Assembly (NCBI GenBank): GCA_025526935.1
Contig: JAHLKD010000037.1
Span: forward strand, 248,001 to 312,000
DNA length: 64,000 nt
Direction of reading: 5' to 3'
Source: Cladochytrium replicatum
Lineage: Eukaryota > Chytridiomycota > Chytridiomycetes > Cladochytriales > Cladochytriaceae
Shown: piece by piece, positions 10,135 through 22,725 of the stretch
Layout: the number at the start of each line of letters is the position of its first letter
Numbering within the stretch: the stretch's first letter is position 1
Made by a program: the position numbers and the translations under genes
The notes under the pieces: generated by a model
The model's database searches: none
What the model saw: the letters and a program-made list of their open reading frames with translations, nothing else
Told to the model about the DNA's origin: nothing

Positions 10135-11415
10135 TCATACCTTCCGCCCGAACAAGTTGCTTCGCGCGCACGTCTCATAAGTCAAGAAAATGACCGCGGA
10201 CGTCGGCGCGCTCCTCGCCATCGTAATCCCAAATCCGCGGTACAGTCCCATCAGCCCTTCAGATCTGTACAGTTCCGTCATCGCCTGTCCAAACGTCTTC
10301 TTCGCACCCTCCCTGACCAACCCCTTCTCAAAAATCTCCTCGGTCTGCATCCGGCTCTTAACAACGTCAGCCGGGAACAGTACACCGTTGAACGCCATCC
10401 CAGCGAGTGCACCGGCGAGCATGAGTTGCCACGTCGCGAGATCGGCTTTCGACTTGGCACCGGTGGTCGTGGAAACCATAGCGCGGACGGCTAGCTCGTA
10501 GACGCCGAACCATGCGCCACCGCCGCCGGATTCGCGGAGGAAAGTGCCAAGGTGGCCACGATACATTCCGAAGAATCCGTCTTTGCGGAGGGTGTGGAGG
10601 ATCACGGAGGCTGGGCCGGTGTAGAGCCGTGGAGGACGTGAGGAAGGGGTTGTGTAGGAGCGTGTGGAGGTGCTGGCTGCAGCTATGGGGGTGGGTTGAA
10701 TGTGGTGGCGGGAAGTGGAAGTTGTGAATACTGTGGAGGCTTTGGGGGCTGACTTAGATGCAGAAATGCGTGTTTCGGAGGTTGCGGCTGTTGCCCCTGT
10801 TGCTGCTGTAGTAGTAGCAACCAGTGGGGTCTCAGTTGGGTGAAGGTACACAACGTCCTGTACCTGGAGCTTGCACTTCACCAGTTCTACAGGAGTAAGA
10901 ATGAAGGAAACGCCCGCGCCCGAAAGCAAGCCGGCAAGCACAACGTCGGTCATGGAAGGGGGCGGCAAGTCTGCTGTTCGGGATGTAGTTCCGTGACGAA
11001 AATAGCGCATGAGGTCCAGCGACGCCCCGTAGCACATAAACAAGAATGCATTCTCAACGACTGAACCAAAAAGTGGGGTGCTGAGACCCTTGTATAAACC
11101 CGAAACCCCTTCCCCTCGCACTGTCTTTCCGAAACAGTCGATCGCACCATGAAAGAGCAGCCCTCGTCCGGTTGGCCCAATCGGCTGTGTTTGGAGACGT
11201 AGCTTAACGGTGTCGAATGGGAACTAGTGTGATTGAGCTGAGTTGCATGGATTAAACAACCGTCTCAAACGCATACCTCGACGACCTTGCCCGTTACGCC
11301 CGCGATCTATTTCCAACAAGTCTCAGAAACCTAATAATCGCGGTAAGATAATCATGCATACCGACCCAGACGCCAGGTCTTTCAATGCACTCTCAGTGTT
11401 AGAATCGTGTCCCAT
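10135..11415 (-). CDS. ORT1: Mitochondrial carrier, ornithine transporter ORT1/ARG11 type
   Basis: Inner mitochondrial membrane antiporter for ornithine and related basic amino acids, linking arginine synthesis in the matrix to the cytosol. Exons: 11415-11362 (MGHDSNTESALKDLASGS), 11306-11277 (IAGVTGKVVE) and 11223-10135, all phase 0. The junction gives IAGVTGKVVEFPFDTVKLRL, closely matching the first signature of fungal ORT1. The other two signatures are PVELVKCKLQ and FPADVVKSRMQ, each followed by a G-x-G-type helix. The protein is about 390 residues against roughly 300 for the family. The excess is a Thr/Ala/Ser-rich insert of about 80 residues (about 10640-10840) after the second signature. 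Confidence 0.85.
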
Positions 11416-11968
11416 CGACTTTCAAACTGCAAATGGTAAAAGCTGCAATGAACAAGCCAACATGAAGAGGTTGTGAACTCCAATGTTCAAGTTGGTGGTG
11501 AAGCAGAGTGTGGGGCGGATTGCGAGCTCAACGAGTCTGATGATGTAACAGGTCAGAATCTGCTTGTCAGTCCGACGCGAATTTTTTGCGGCGATGGGTC
11601 AGTGTTGAGAGACGGGAAGATTTCTTCGAAAGAGGAGGGTGTTTTTAACGAGTTGCGAGGGGGAACAGTGAGAATCAAAAAAACAGCAAAACTTGAAAAG
11701 AATCGGATGTGAATAAGATGTGACAAGATTTAGCGATGATAATTCACGAATTTTTGGAACATATCAAAGTAGGGTATCTACATTTTGCTATAATAGAATG
11801 GCACTACTAATACGGATGTGTTGATGATACACTGAATGGGAATACGGTTTGTAGATGCTTTCAATTCCTATCAAACAAGACATATATAGGGTTGTTTGTG
11901 ATTGGCAACTGGTCATCCTGATCTGATCAAATCTGCCTCTTCAGCTGTCGAACTCATACAACCACAGC
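11416..11968. promoter_or_regulatory. Divergent upstream region between ORT1 and the PH-domain gene
   Basis: Short open frames occur but are not convincing. It probably contains the promoters of both flanking genes. The stretch from 11700 to 11900 is AT-rich. Confidence 0.35.
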
Positions 11969-14900
11969 ATGTTTACCCCTCACCGTCGATCGCCAGTGTA
12001 TGATCCGCCTGCCATGCGCCTATCGCGCTCAAATCCGGAGATTCCAAGCGCATCCATGTACTCAGGATTCCTCTTGAAGAAGTCACGCACCCACAGGTCG
12101 AAGTGGCTCAAGCGTCACTTCCGGCTAGTCGGCAACGAGCTCTCGGTAATTCAATACAGCTAGATTTAGAAGAAAAATTGGATTCTGATTACATCCATTC
12201 TCCATAGTATTATCACAACCCCAAACCAGAATGTCCTCCGCGTGACACATGGCGATTAAACGAGATGGACCGTGTTGTTGTTGATCGCTATCCACCCCCG
12301 GAATTCGAGAATGTCTTTGTTCTGCGGTTCAGAGACGGTTCTGATGTTTTTTGTGCAGCACCTTCGAGGCAGAGCATGGATGAGTGGATGTATATCTTGA
12401 ATCGTGGGATCAATGCCCTTTGGACACAGCTTTCCACAGTTCCCGCTGGACTAAGAGACAGATTCGATGACCCACCAAAAACTCCCTTTGGAAATAAGCC
12501 CGTGGGAATTACACCCAACGACTTTCCAACGAAGCCAACTGGATTTGGGCCAGAGTATCACGGTCCGTTACAAGGTCCAACAAGCAACTATTATGTCTTG
12601 ATGACAAACACAGCTCCGGTGAGGAATGGCTTTGGCCCCGAGTTTCGAGGACGCAGTGGTGATCGCGAAATTACCAATCCTATGAACTATCCGGTGGAAC
12701 ACGGCCCTCTGCAAGTACATACCAACCTTGAACGTGGAAATATTTCTGACCTTTCGATGATCAGAATGTTTCCACGACAAGCGCATAACATCCGCACACC
12801 GGTCGCAAACACGAGTGACATTGCAGTCTCTACGAAGAGTCTCGCGGATGCAATATCACGCACCAACTTTACTGCAGCATCGTCGGGAGCAAAGAGCGGA
12901 CAAACAGGTGTTGAAGACGAAGAGATCGTGTTTAAGAGGTTTTCGGCTATGCTGGACGTGCTTTCGCCGCAGGTCCAGTCCGCATTAGGGATTACAGCAG
13001 GTATGCGTGAGGGAGCACATCGTAACAGTCCGTCCAAAGAGGGATTCCGGATGTCGCCTGAGTCAGAGAAAGAATCGCTTGACTATGCTGGGGAAATCCT
13101 CAATGATTTTGCGGCGGAGGACGATGAAGAGCAGGTTGCAAAAACGGACAACATCAGCAGACGTCCATCTTCTACGTCCACATTGTACAACAGCAAGCTT
13201 GAAAAACCACAAACAGAAGATCAATCCGGTCGGGGTCACTCACAAATGGCTCCCGAGGATGATTCATTGCATACGGAACAAGATCCCGACGACTCAGAAA
13301 CGAACCGCTCTGAAAATGCGACAGAGTTCACAAAGCGCCAGTCCAAGAAACAAAGAATCACCCGGATCGTCACCAATGTTCGGCGTCCACCAGTTCCTGC
13401 CCAGACCATCGCGGCGGGCCTAGATCGGGAGAATATGGCGATCGATCCAGGTCCAGCAGCAGCACAACCTCCATCCGCGGTACCTGCCGAACGTGAAGAT
13501 CAACTAAGGTCAGCACGTGGGCCTGCTTCAGCACAGCTCTCAGCGCTCGGGTACAACCCCATGGGTCTTTTCACCCCTGGACCGATTCTTCGAGCCTTCT
13601 TCACTATCCCAGCTGTGCGTCAGGGCGACGCCCAGCTACCCAGAAGTGTTTCTCCACCGGCCCCTCCACCAAAGCAAAATGAACATTCAGTCAATCCCCG
13701 ACCGAGCGAAGTTGCCCCTACAGACAGATCAAAAGCCGACAATGCTCCATCATCGGTTAAAGATCCCCAGACAATAAATGGTGAAACACCAGCGGTCCAA
13801 AAAGCAAGCTCCGACTCACCAACGTTGCCAAATTCACAACCTCCGGGGCGTGGGAGGAGCGGTTCCACTTATTCGTTGGACTCACCGAACTTTGCTTTGG
13901 ATCCTTTGCCATTCCTGGACCTCGATGCTCTGCTATCGTTTTGCAAAGGAACCATGCACGTTCCAAACACCCCCGGTAAAACTGAACCAGCTGCAAAGGA
14001 AAGTGATACAGATGAAGTAACAGTCAAAACCCAACACGCGAAGGAGGAGAAAGGAAGTAAAGTGGAGAAACAGCTCCAACTAGAGGTCAAAGGTGGGAAG
14101 AAGGAAGGCGGTGCTATTTCAACGCCGTTGGCGGGGACACCCAGTATCCAGCCGACGCGGCTGATGCTCATGCTTGATCTCATCTCTGCACGTTCGCCAT
14201 TTCAACCAACGGAACGCACTCAGGAACCTCCAAAGAAGAGCGAGACACTAGAAGACAGCAACAACAAGCCAATGAGCACGCAAAACATGCGCTCCCGCCA
14301 TGCATTAAGTGTTCTGATGCGAGACATTGAGCAAGAAGTTCTGAATTTCTTAGGGACGCCAACGACCCCGCAGCTGGCTCTGAAGGTCAAAGAGATTGAT
14401 AATTCACCAAGAAGAGAACCAGCGGAAGAAGCAGTCCAGTTTCCAACTGAAGGACAAATTCAGCCATATCCTTGGATTCCTCCACCACCTACATCTGAGC
14501 CTCATCTTCCAGCGTTGAGCAATACGACCGACCATTTGAATTCACTTTCTCCTCCTCCACTCACAAACGCACCATCTCAAACACACACAGTATCCTCGCA
14601 TTCGTATTCCCACCTCTCCCCAACCACCTCCACAGCCCCCGACTCTCTCACACCCATCTCCGCGACCTCCCCAACCTCATCCCACCTCGCCCACCTCGAC
14701 CGCCACCTCAAATCCCTTCTATCCTTCCTCGAATCCCCCTCCACAATCTACCTCCCCGAATTCGTCGGGCAGCTTGCCTTCCGCGCTTCCGACGTCGTCC
14801 ACCGCGCAAGGGGGATCCATTTCCTCCTCGCTTCGCCGTACGTGCACTCCCATTCCGACGCGTCGTATTCCGCCGCAAGATTGGTTGCGCTCGCGGAGCT

Positions 14901-15114
14901 CCACGAGGCTTTTGCGGCTGTGGATAGAGTTGTGAGGATGGTGTTGGAGAGGATGACGCAGAAGGATCTGGAGATTTATGTTGGTGCGAAGGGGTCGGCA
15001 ACGAGGAGAAAACCGCCGCTTTTGAGAACTGTTGGGGAGTTGATTGGCCGGTTGGTGGATGGAGTGGAGGTGCTGAGGTTAAAGTGCTTACAGCTATCCC
15101 TTCTGTTTGCATGA
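11969..15114 (+). CDS. Large PH-domain protein with long disordered middle
   Basis: Exon 1 is 11969-12145, the intron 12146-12207, and exon 2 12208-15114; about 1,027 residues. The PH domain spans residues 30-150: MYSGFLLKKSRTHRSKWLKRHFRLVG, then VFVLRFRDGSDVFCAAPS and the final helix with SMDEWMYILNRGINALW, whose invariant Trp is present. PH domains bind phosphoinositides or proteins at membranes. A repeated pair GFGPEYHGPLQ / GFGPEFRG and HGPLQ follows. The middle (residues 250-850) is rich in Ser, Pro, Thr, Glu and Lys and looks unstructured. The last ~150 residues are predicted helical (LDRHLKSLLSFLES, LVALAELHEAFAAVDRVVRMVLERM). I do not recognise an ortholog. It may be a signalling or cell-polarity scaffold, which is an inference from the architecture. 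Confidence 0.75.
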
Positions 15115-15328
15115 ATCACCGTCACATAAATAGATCCAAGTTCTGAGGGCTCCTCGTGGATCACCGTTCACTCATCATGAAGTCCTCCCGAGGTAGTCAC
15201 ATTCGCACATTCTCCGAGATCACCAAATTTTCATCGTGGTCCTCCCCATGCCGGACTGTGCCACTTATCAGCTTCAGTCAAACCAAATTTTATCCGACGC
15301 AACACCTCTTGGTCCTCCCAAAAGAATC

Positions 15329-18300
15329 ATGTCTGAGGAAGCTCCGCTGCTGCGTCATTCATCTTCCGCACACGTTCCTTTCCATCGCCGGCGCTGGATC
15401 GTCACCGGTCTCATCGCCGGTGTCGCGGCAACGGCCGTTGTTGCAATCGCGATCAGCACCATCCTGGCCCCACCTCCCCCAGCGTCCCTGGCGGATGCCT
15501 CGACGGGCATCACACGGGAAGCGTTCGATCACGGCCTTCGCGTCTGCAACGCGTTCAAGTCCGCTGGTCAAGAGGTGAATCAGAGCACATTTTGTGCGAC
15601 TGCACTTACATCCTGCATTTTCGCCAGTTTATCCCAAAGGTGCGAACTCGCAACCCTCGCTTTACGGTCGAGCCGGAATCCAAGCGCCCTAAACCCGTGC
15701 TGCTTCGAAACGCGCTCCTTATCGACGGAGATGGCACGCTTTACGAGAACGTGGACATCTTCCTTTCGGAAGGGTTGATTGTCGATGTTGGGCCGAACCT
15801 TACTCCTAAGGGCTACTATGACGTGGTCGATGTTGAAGGGCGCTATGTCACTCCTGGTCTTGTTGGTAAGAGTTTCCGTGTACTTCTGAATGCGTCGTGT
15901 AGTACCTAACCGCTCTCAGACCAACACAGTCATATGGGCGTTGGGACCTGGCCCGCATTCGAAGCTTCAGAAGATGGGAATGAAATGACCGACCCTCTGA
16001 CTCCCATGGTTAGATCATTAGATGGTATCCACGTCGACGACAAAGGAATCAAGATTATTAACGCGGGAGGTGTGACGACCTCCCTTGTTCTCCCTGGCTC
16101 GGGAAACATGATGGGAGGGGAGGCATACGTTTTGAAACACCTCGTTCCTACCAGCAACCTTGCAGAGGATATGCTGATCAACTATGGCATGAATACTACC
16201 GAGGGAAAGCAGTGGCGCTGGATGAAAATGGCGTGTGGAGAGAACCCCAAGGTATGTATGCCGACGTGCAAATGCTTGTTGTAATCTCTTCATTTCTAAA
16301 CAATTTGTTCACAGAGATACTACGGTGGGTACTTGGGCCGAACTCCTTTAACCAGAATGGGAGAAGGCTGGCTCTTCCGATCGCGATTCCAGGTATGCCC
16401 AATAGCTTGAATCTTCTGCTATAACTTATTAAACTGTGCTGCAGGATGCGCAAAAGTTTAAGCAAGCCCAGGACGACTGGTGTTACCGGGCGGAAACTGC
16501 CGAGCGATTGTATGGAACGGCTGCCCACAGCCATTTCACCGAACGCCTTCCGGAGGACTACCTTCATGAGTCTCTGGCTGCCGTTTTGCGCCACGACATT
16601 AAGTTGAACAGTAAGTCCAACAATATTTTGCGAATGGTTTTGCGTTTCTGAAATGTGCCGCAATGAACAGTTCACTGCTACGAACCAGAAGATATTGAAC
16701 TGATTATCCGCACTTCCCACGAGTTCAATTTCCGTATTGGCACCTTCCACCATGCGCTTGAGGCATGGCAGGTTGCACCCACGCTCGCTAAAGAGAACAT
16801 TTCAGTGGCGATCTTTGCGACCAACTGGGCATATAAGAAGGAGGTGAGTATTACCGGTAATCATACGCGCCAACTTGTATACTGATCCATATAAAAGGCA
16901 TACGATGCATCCGTCCACGACTCCAAGATCCTTACCGACGCTGGTGTTACTGTTGCATTCAAAAGCGACCATCCGGTCATGAATGCTCAAAACTTGATCC
17001 TTGATGGTTTGTGCGGTCTCTAGTTTGATTTCCGTTGTTACTTGACACATTCGTTCCAGCCGGACGTGCTCACCACTTTGGTTTACCCGCCCACCATGCG
17101 ATCCGTGCCGTCACCATGAACCCGGCGGATCGTCTCGGATTAGGATGGAGAATTGGACGAGTTAAACCCGGCTATGATGCGGACGTCGTTGTCTGGAACA
17201 GGTGCGTCTGCTTCACGAAAGCTAAATCATTCAGTCGCTTAAGCAATTGCAATCTTCAGGTATCCTCTGGAAAATGGTGCTCATCCCCTCAAAGTTTATG
17301 TGGACGGCTACAACACCTACTCAACCGATTTTACTGCGAAAGCGAGCCCTAGAGTCACTCCCAAGGCTTCGATGGAAGTAGTTCCCGGCACCACAGCCAC
17401 CGACACCCAGGCATGCACCCGTAGCGCCATCAACAGTTTTGTCGACCACGAAAGCTTCACCATCACCAACATCGGCAAACTTGTTGCCGACGAATCTACT
17501 GAAATCACCAACGCCGAAATCGTAGTTAGCAAAGGTCACGTGAAATGCTTCGGAGCCCAAGGAAAGTGCAAGGCGTCCGGCTTGGTGTACGATCTGGGCG
17601 GAGGATACGTCGTACCCGGTGCGGTTTCGGGTCCGAGCAAGCTTGGATTGTCTGAAATCTCTGCAGAGTCTTCGACTCAGGACGGAGACGCAGCGGTTTC
17701 CGACATTGGCGGACTTCGAGCGGTGGATGGAATCAGCGTCGGAAACTCCAAGATTTTGAACGGAACTTTCAACGCAGGTTTGCTCCATATCTTGAGGAAG
17801 TTCGGGTGTGTATGTCTGACCTTTTTTCAAAGGTGTAACTGCTGCATTCGCTGTTCCATCCACTGAAGGACTTGTACAAGGTGTTTCTACACTCATCCGT
17901 GTTGGAGCAAAGAGTAGGATTGATCATTTATGAAGTTAAAATACGCTTAACCAACGAGTTTTTCAGAATACACTGATGCTGTTATCACGGAGTTCAGTGC
18001 AGTCCATGCCGGAATCGGACAACGCTTCAAGTCTGGCGGCGCACTTGGTTCGATCTCGGGACAGGTCGCTGCTCTCCGTTCCATCCTGTTGGATGCTGCC
18101 AGTGGAAAGAAAGAGAAGAATGTGTTCTCTCAAGTTGTCCACGGCGAAATTCCGTTGGTTTTGGAGGTGAGCATCATTCGTTTTGTGGACCTACGATTTC
18201 TGACGGTTTTGAAATCAGGTTCACTCTTCTGAAGACATCCTGAAGGTTTTGCGGCTGAAAGAACAGGTCGAGAAAGTTCTGGGCCACAACGCTACCATCC

Positions 18301-18776
18301 CCGTCACCATTGCTGGTGCCAGTGAGGCGTGGTATGTCGCGGACGAGCTTGCAGCTGCTGGCGTGTCCGTAAGCCTGATCCCGCTCCGTTGCGTCCCCGA
18401 CTCTTGGGAGAAGAGGAAGTGCCGTGTGAGCGGTACTCGTCCGACCGCCGTTGAGATTCTCCAGAAAGCTGGCGTGCAGGTCTCCTTGGGAGTTCCCGAA
18501 TCAGAATGGCAATCGCGCGAGCTGTTCTGGGAGGCAGGGTTTGCCCGTGCGGACATGGACGACTCGTTATCTGAGAAAGACGCGATCGGTTTGGTGACTT
18601 GGAACGTTGTTAAGGCATTGGGCGGAAAGGGAGCAGTCGAGACTGGTGTTGGACGTATCGTCGAAGGAAAGCGTGCTTCATTTGTTGTGCTGAATGGGTC
18701 GCCTTTGGAGTTTGGTTCGGAAATTCAATTGGTGGTCGACGGAAAGGATGCGATTTGCTTGCCCCAGCAGCTCTGA
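15329..18776 (+). CDS. Membrane-anchored amidohydrolase with two composite halves
   Basis: Start chosen at ATG 15329 (MSEEAPLLRH), giving a short cytosolic tail, then RRRWIVTGLIAG... and a hydrophobic anchor (residues 30-50): a type II membrane protein, probably vacuolar or secretory. About ten introns. The first half is an amidohydrolase-superfamily domain: PGLVDQHSHMGVG carries the H-x-H metal motif, then INAGGVTTSLVLPGSGNMMGGEA, conserved His in HCYEPEDI and FHHALEAW, the Asp in KSDHPVMNAQN, and the closing ADRLGLGWRIGRVKPGYDADVVVWN. The second half (from about 17400) repeats the composite fold: FTITNIGKLVADESTE, then DLGGGYVVPGAVSGPSK, which lacks the H-x-H. It ends with GRIVEGKRASFVVLNGSPLE. 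Such fungal proteins are annotated only as amidohydrolases; the substrate is unknown. About 950 residues. Confidence 0.85.
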
Positions 18777-19653
18777 TTAGTGATTGCCATTTCTTTTCAT
18801 GTGGGATTGACATGTCCTGCACCAGCACCGAATAAATTTGGCCAAGCTATCTAAAATTTTCCATCTGGCAATAATTGGAATTGTACTTGCCGCACGACGG
18901 CCCCACGTCGTTTCTGGAGTTTGCAAGCCTGGTGGAGTTGTGGATCTCGTTGAGGTGAGCCATCAAGTTGGTACCTCTGATCGATCGGTATTAAAAGGAT
19001 TTGTGCTTTTCCAGATGAGCGGCGTTTTCTACCGCCACGAAAGGCAGAGTAAGCGCATGATCGAGATGCATGGAATCCTCGACAAACTCGTCATGGCGAG
19101 AGGGGTAGACATAAAAATCAGTAGGACATCCATAATTCGAATTTGCCCTTTGCTTACTTATCTGCATTTCTCAGCAGAAACGTTCTCCGGCTTTGTTGAC
19201 GGTGAGTGGACTGCTCAAAAGCCTTTATATCATACGAACATAGAATATAAACGATTTGAAACAAACTGGACGATAATCCAAGGTAGTTTTGTTCTCGAAA
19301 GATTGGCCTCCAAAATTTGTTCCCCAAGATTGGTTGAGAAAAACAACCGCAAAAGCTTCACTGCGGCCTGCTGTGGGATAGGGATTTCATTTGTTTTGTC
19401 CCGACGACCATTGAGTGTGTATTCCAATCTAAGGCTCAACATGAAACAGGTGCGGTAAAATATGAAACTAGAGTCTATACGCAGAATAGCAACGAAACAC
19501 CAACTGGAACAATTTGGGAGAAAGCATTTGTTTGTTGAAAGAAAACATCCAATGCCGTACGTAGTAGGAAGGAAACAGCTCCAAAAACTGTGATGCAATG
19601 GAAGTGCCGTTGGATGATTCAAAAAACTGATTGCTATTCTCATCAGTCGCGAA
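18777..19653 (+). other. Open, intron-patterned stretch with no recognised product
   Basis: A plus-strand frame stays open for about 206 codons from 18838 to 19458, without an ATG at its start. It holds several splice-like sites (GTGAGC near 18955, AG near 19014, GTAGGA near 19121, AG near 19176, GTGAGT near 19201) that could bound small exons, one of them reading MSGVFYRHERQSKRMIEMHG. I do not recognise it. It may be a gene fragment. Confidence 0.25.
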
Positions 19654-21040
19654 CTACTTTGACCCTTGGCTATCACCATCGGCCCAAACATCTTTCACTT
19701 CTGTCACGGTTAGATGCGGAATAACGGGAGACCGTAAACCAGCAGGAGAGACAGGTGGTGTTATCAACGGAGAGGCGGGGCTCTTTTCAGTTACAGGTTG
19801 CAACTGTGATGGCGTGAGAGGATCCACTCCAGAGTCTCTCACTGGCGAACTGACCTTCTTCAGTTCTATCTCCTCCAGGTCACCGTTCGATGGACCGGCA
19901 CCGTCCGAAGTCTGCCCAAACTCCCTGGTGGTTACTCCAATGTTGTCCCTCAAACTTCTTCGCTTCGGCTTCTCCTCCGAAACCTCTCCAAACGCACCAC
20001 CTTCTTCTCCTGTCAAACTGATATTGCTTCTCAAACTCCTTCGCTTTGGTTGTTCGCCTGAAACCGGTCCGACACTAGCAAGATACGCTTCTCCTCCAGG
20101 AGATCCAACTGGTGCGGATGGTCCGGTTACGACGACCCCGTACACAGCGTTTGCGGGTACCATGTAGGGAGCTTGTACGTAATAATCAAAGTCGGCTCCG
20201 TTGAATGTCTGGCTAGGAGGACGCGAGGAAATAACTAAAGGTTGGGTGTTTGGCTGGAGAGCAATTGGCGGTGTTGCGCCAGGTGTTCCGGCAGGATAAA
20301 CGGGGTAAAGTATCGGCAACTGTGCTCCAGATGCTGGGTCGATCAATACAGATTCAGGACGCACTCCCGCGGTTATCACTGATATCGGACGGTGAACGAG
20401 TCCTTGTCCAATCGATAGCTGCGAAGTTGAACGGTACATTCTTCCCGGTGGAGTTGCAGTCAAGGAATGTTCGGAACCAGATACCGTAGAGATTTTCGGG
20501 CTATTGTTGTAGTAGACGGCGTTCGGATGCAGAGTTCCCGAAGACCGCGACAAGAACTTTGATTTACGTCGATTTGAACGATTGTTATTTCTCCGACGTT
20601 GGTAGATGTAAATCCCGAGAGCTGCGCCAAGGATCAATGCTATCAATGCTGCTACTGCTATCCCCACAATTGTCCCATTGTTGCTTCCTGGTGAGCCGGG
20701 GTCGTCGGAAACTCCAGTTTGGTTCGGAGGATTGATGAATATTACTGTGTAGCCTCCCCCAGGCAGTGTGATTGTCGTTGCAATTAATGTGGTTAATCGA
20801 GTGGTAGTGGTGGTAGTTGTCGTTGTCTGGAGAATAAATTAGGAGCATTCTACAATTAACACACGAGGACGTTACCGTCGTTGTGGTGGTGTTGGCAGTA
20901 GTTGTGGTCCTGGTTGTGGTAGTCGTAGTAGTTTGCGTTGTTGTTGTGGTGGTTGTGGTACGAGAGCTGGAAGGGGAAGGGGAAGGGGAAGGTGATGAAG
21001 AGGGACCGACGCCCGTCGTTGTAGTTTGAACCGTCGCCAT
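19654..21040 (-). CDS. Mucin-like single-pass membrane protein
   Basis: Exon 1 is 21040-20876 and exon 2 20826-19654, phase 0; about 445 residues. The outer part is almost all Thr/Ser/Pro (PSPSPSPSSSRTTTTT, long TTTTTTTR runs), expected to be heavily O-glycosylated. One transmembrane helix follows, GIAVAALIALILGAALGIYI, with a YQRRRNNNR stop-transfer signal. The cytosolic tail of about 300 residues is Ser/Pro-rich and contains two copies of PKRRSLRxNI, about 30 residues apart. This layout resembles fungal wall-stress sensors (Wsc/Mid2 class), but there is no WSC domain and the likeness is only architectural. The start lacks a clear signal peptide; an upstream exon ending in LTVFLTANSAP is possible. 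Confidence 0.65.
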
Positions 21041-22725
21041 TGGTGCACTGTTTGCGGTGAGAAAGACGGTAAGCCTGCGTGCAAGTAGAATACCAGCGTC
21101 TTTATCATACCAATAGTCAGTCTTAGCACCTCCTCAAGAATGACTCCAAGTGTTTATTCTCCCAAGAAAAGTAGGTTGAGTGGATCTCGGAAAATTTGTA
21201 ATTAAAGGTCACGTGAGCACGGGGCTGTATCACAAATTTTAATTGCTGGGGAATGAAATAAATAGAGACAGAGAGCCCTCTCCGGGTGGCTGGTGTCCAT
21301 CATGATGTTATTAAATTCAAATTCAAAATTTTACAAACCAAAAAGTGTGGGAATGGTTGCGTCCACATGTCAGTGGCCCAGTTAATTAAATTGAAATTTC
21401 CACACGAGGCCAAAGATCAATGCCGGTCGAAAAGCGTACTTTTGGGATCTACCTACGAACGGCGATTGTTCTACTCTTCATCGTCAAGTATCACAACCAG
21501 ATCAAATCTCTCCAACCAGTTTTTCACTTGGAATTTTCGCGTTTCCCTTGCTGCTCTCATCATCACCGTTATTGGTTGGTTGGACCCTTTATACGTTCAT
21601 TCATGCTAATTTTTGAATGAATCCAGTATGTTTCTGCCCAAAGGAGAAACGATCTGGCAATCGATCGGAGTATGAGAACTGCTGTTGCCGGGAAGCCCGT
21701 TGAATGATGTAATTCTATTAGAGTCGCCACAATTGAGTCGCTTGCAGTTTCCCGTCAGCAATATGCCTCCAGAATCGTCAGCGACTCTCTTGGCGAGTTT
21801 GGGTATCATGTTCTTTTCCTCAAACTGTCATCTGAAACAATTTTAATGGAGCTACATTAATAAGCTTGCTTAGCCTGGTTTGTGCTAATTTCCTAAAGCG
21901 ATTGACATACTTAATGACGATTACCACCGATCAATCTTAACGTCGATGTGGTTTATAAGTACGCCAATCAGAATCTTTGCAGATGTGCAGTTCACTATGC
22001 ACCACTATCTTTTTCAAGTCGACATCTACCAAGTGTTCAATTTCAAATATATCGTCGTTCCTGGACTGGTAAGTCATTTATCGTATAACTGAAGTAAGAA
22101 CCGAAAAAAGCATCCTCCACAATTCTTTTTCATTTCACCACACACACACATGCCATCTGCCGATTGCCTGGCCGGTGCGACGGTGCTTAAATTTCAGCTT
22201 CAGGACAACCTTTGGACAGCTTTACAAACCATCATTATTGCTGGTAGGTCAGACCAACACTCGTGTATTTGGTAGCAAATCGGTGTGAACTTCCCTGAAA
22301 TTCACCCATTTCTAAATCAATGCGATGTCAAAGGTAAGTGTTGTAAACACGTTGGTTGAACATCAATTTAGCAATAAAGTTTGACTTCAGCTCGATTTCC
22401 GATGAGCCTGCCAGAAAGAAATCTAGTTTGTTGAACACACAAGATAGCTTCGTGACGCTAATGAGGACGTTTGCGTACGCTCTACAGAGTGAGGGAACAA
22501 GCAAGATGTATTTCAGAAACAAATCATAGGAACATAGGAATCGATGGTGCGTGGCACCAACACTAGTTCCAACGCAGTGAGCTCAAAAGGCCCGGGTCAA
22601 GCAACCACCCAGTTCTCATTAGCGCAGGGGTGGGGAAGGGACGCATGCAAAGTTAGTTTCTCAGTGATAAAAGGGAACACGCTGTGCAGCAGCACCATGT
22701 GTAAGTCACATCATATTAGGTTTAT
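21041..22725. other. Long unassigned stretch
   Basis: No recognised gene. Minus-strand frame 21809-21606 and a few plus-strand intron-like patterns at 22000-22240 (GTAAGT near 22070, GTAGGT near 22240) hint at small exons, but the translations match nothing I know. Confidence 0.3.
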
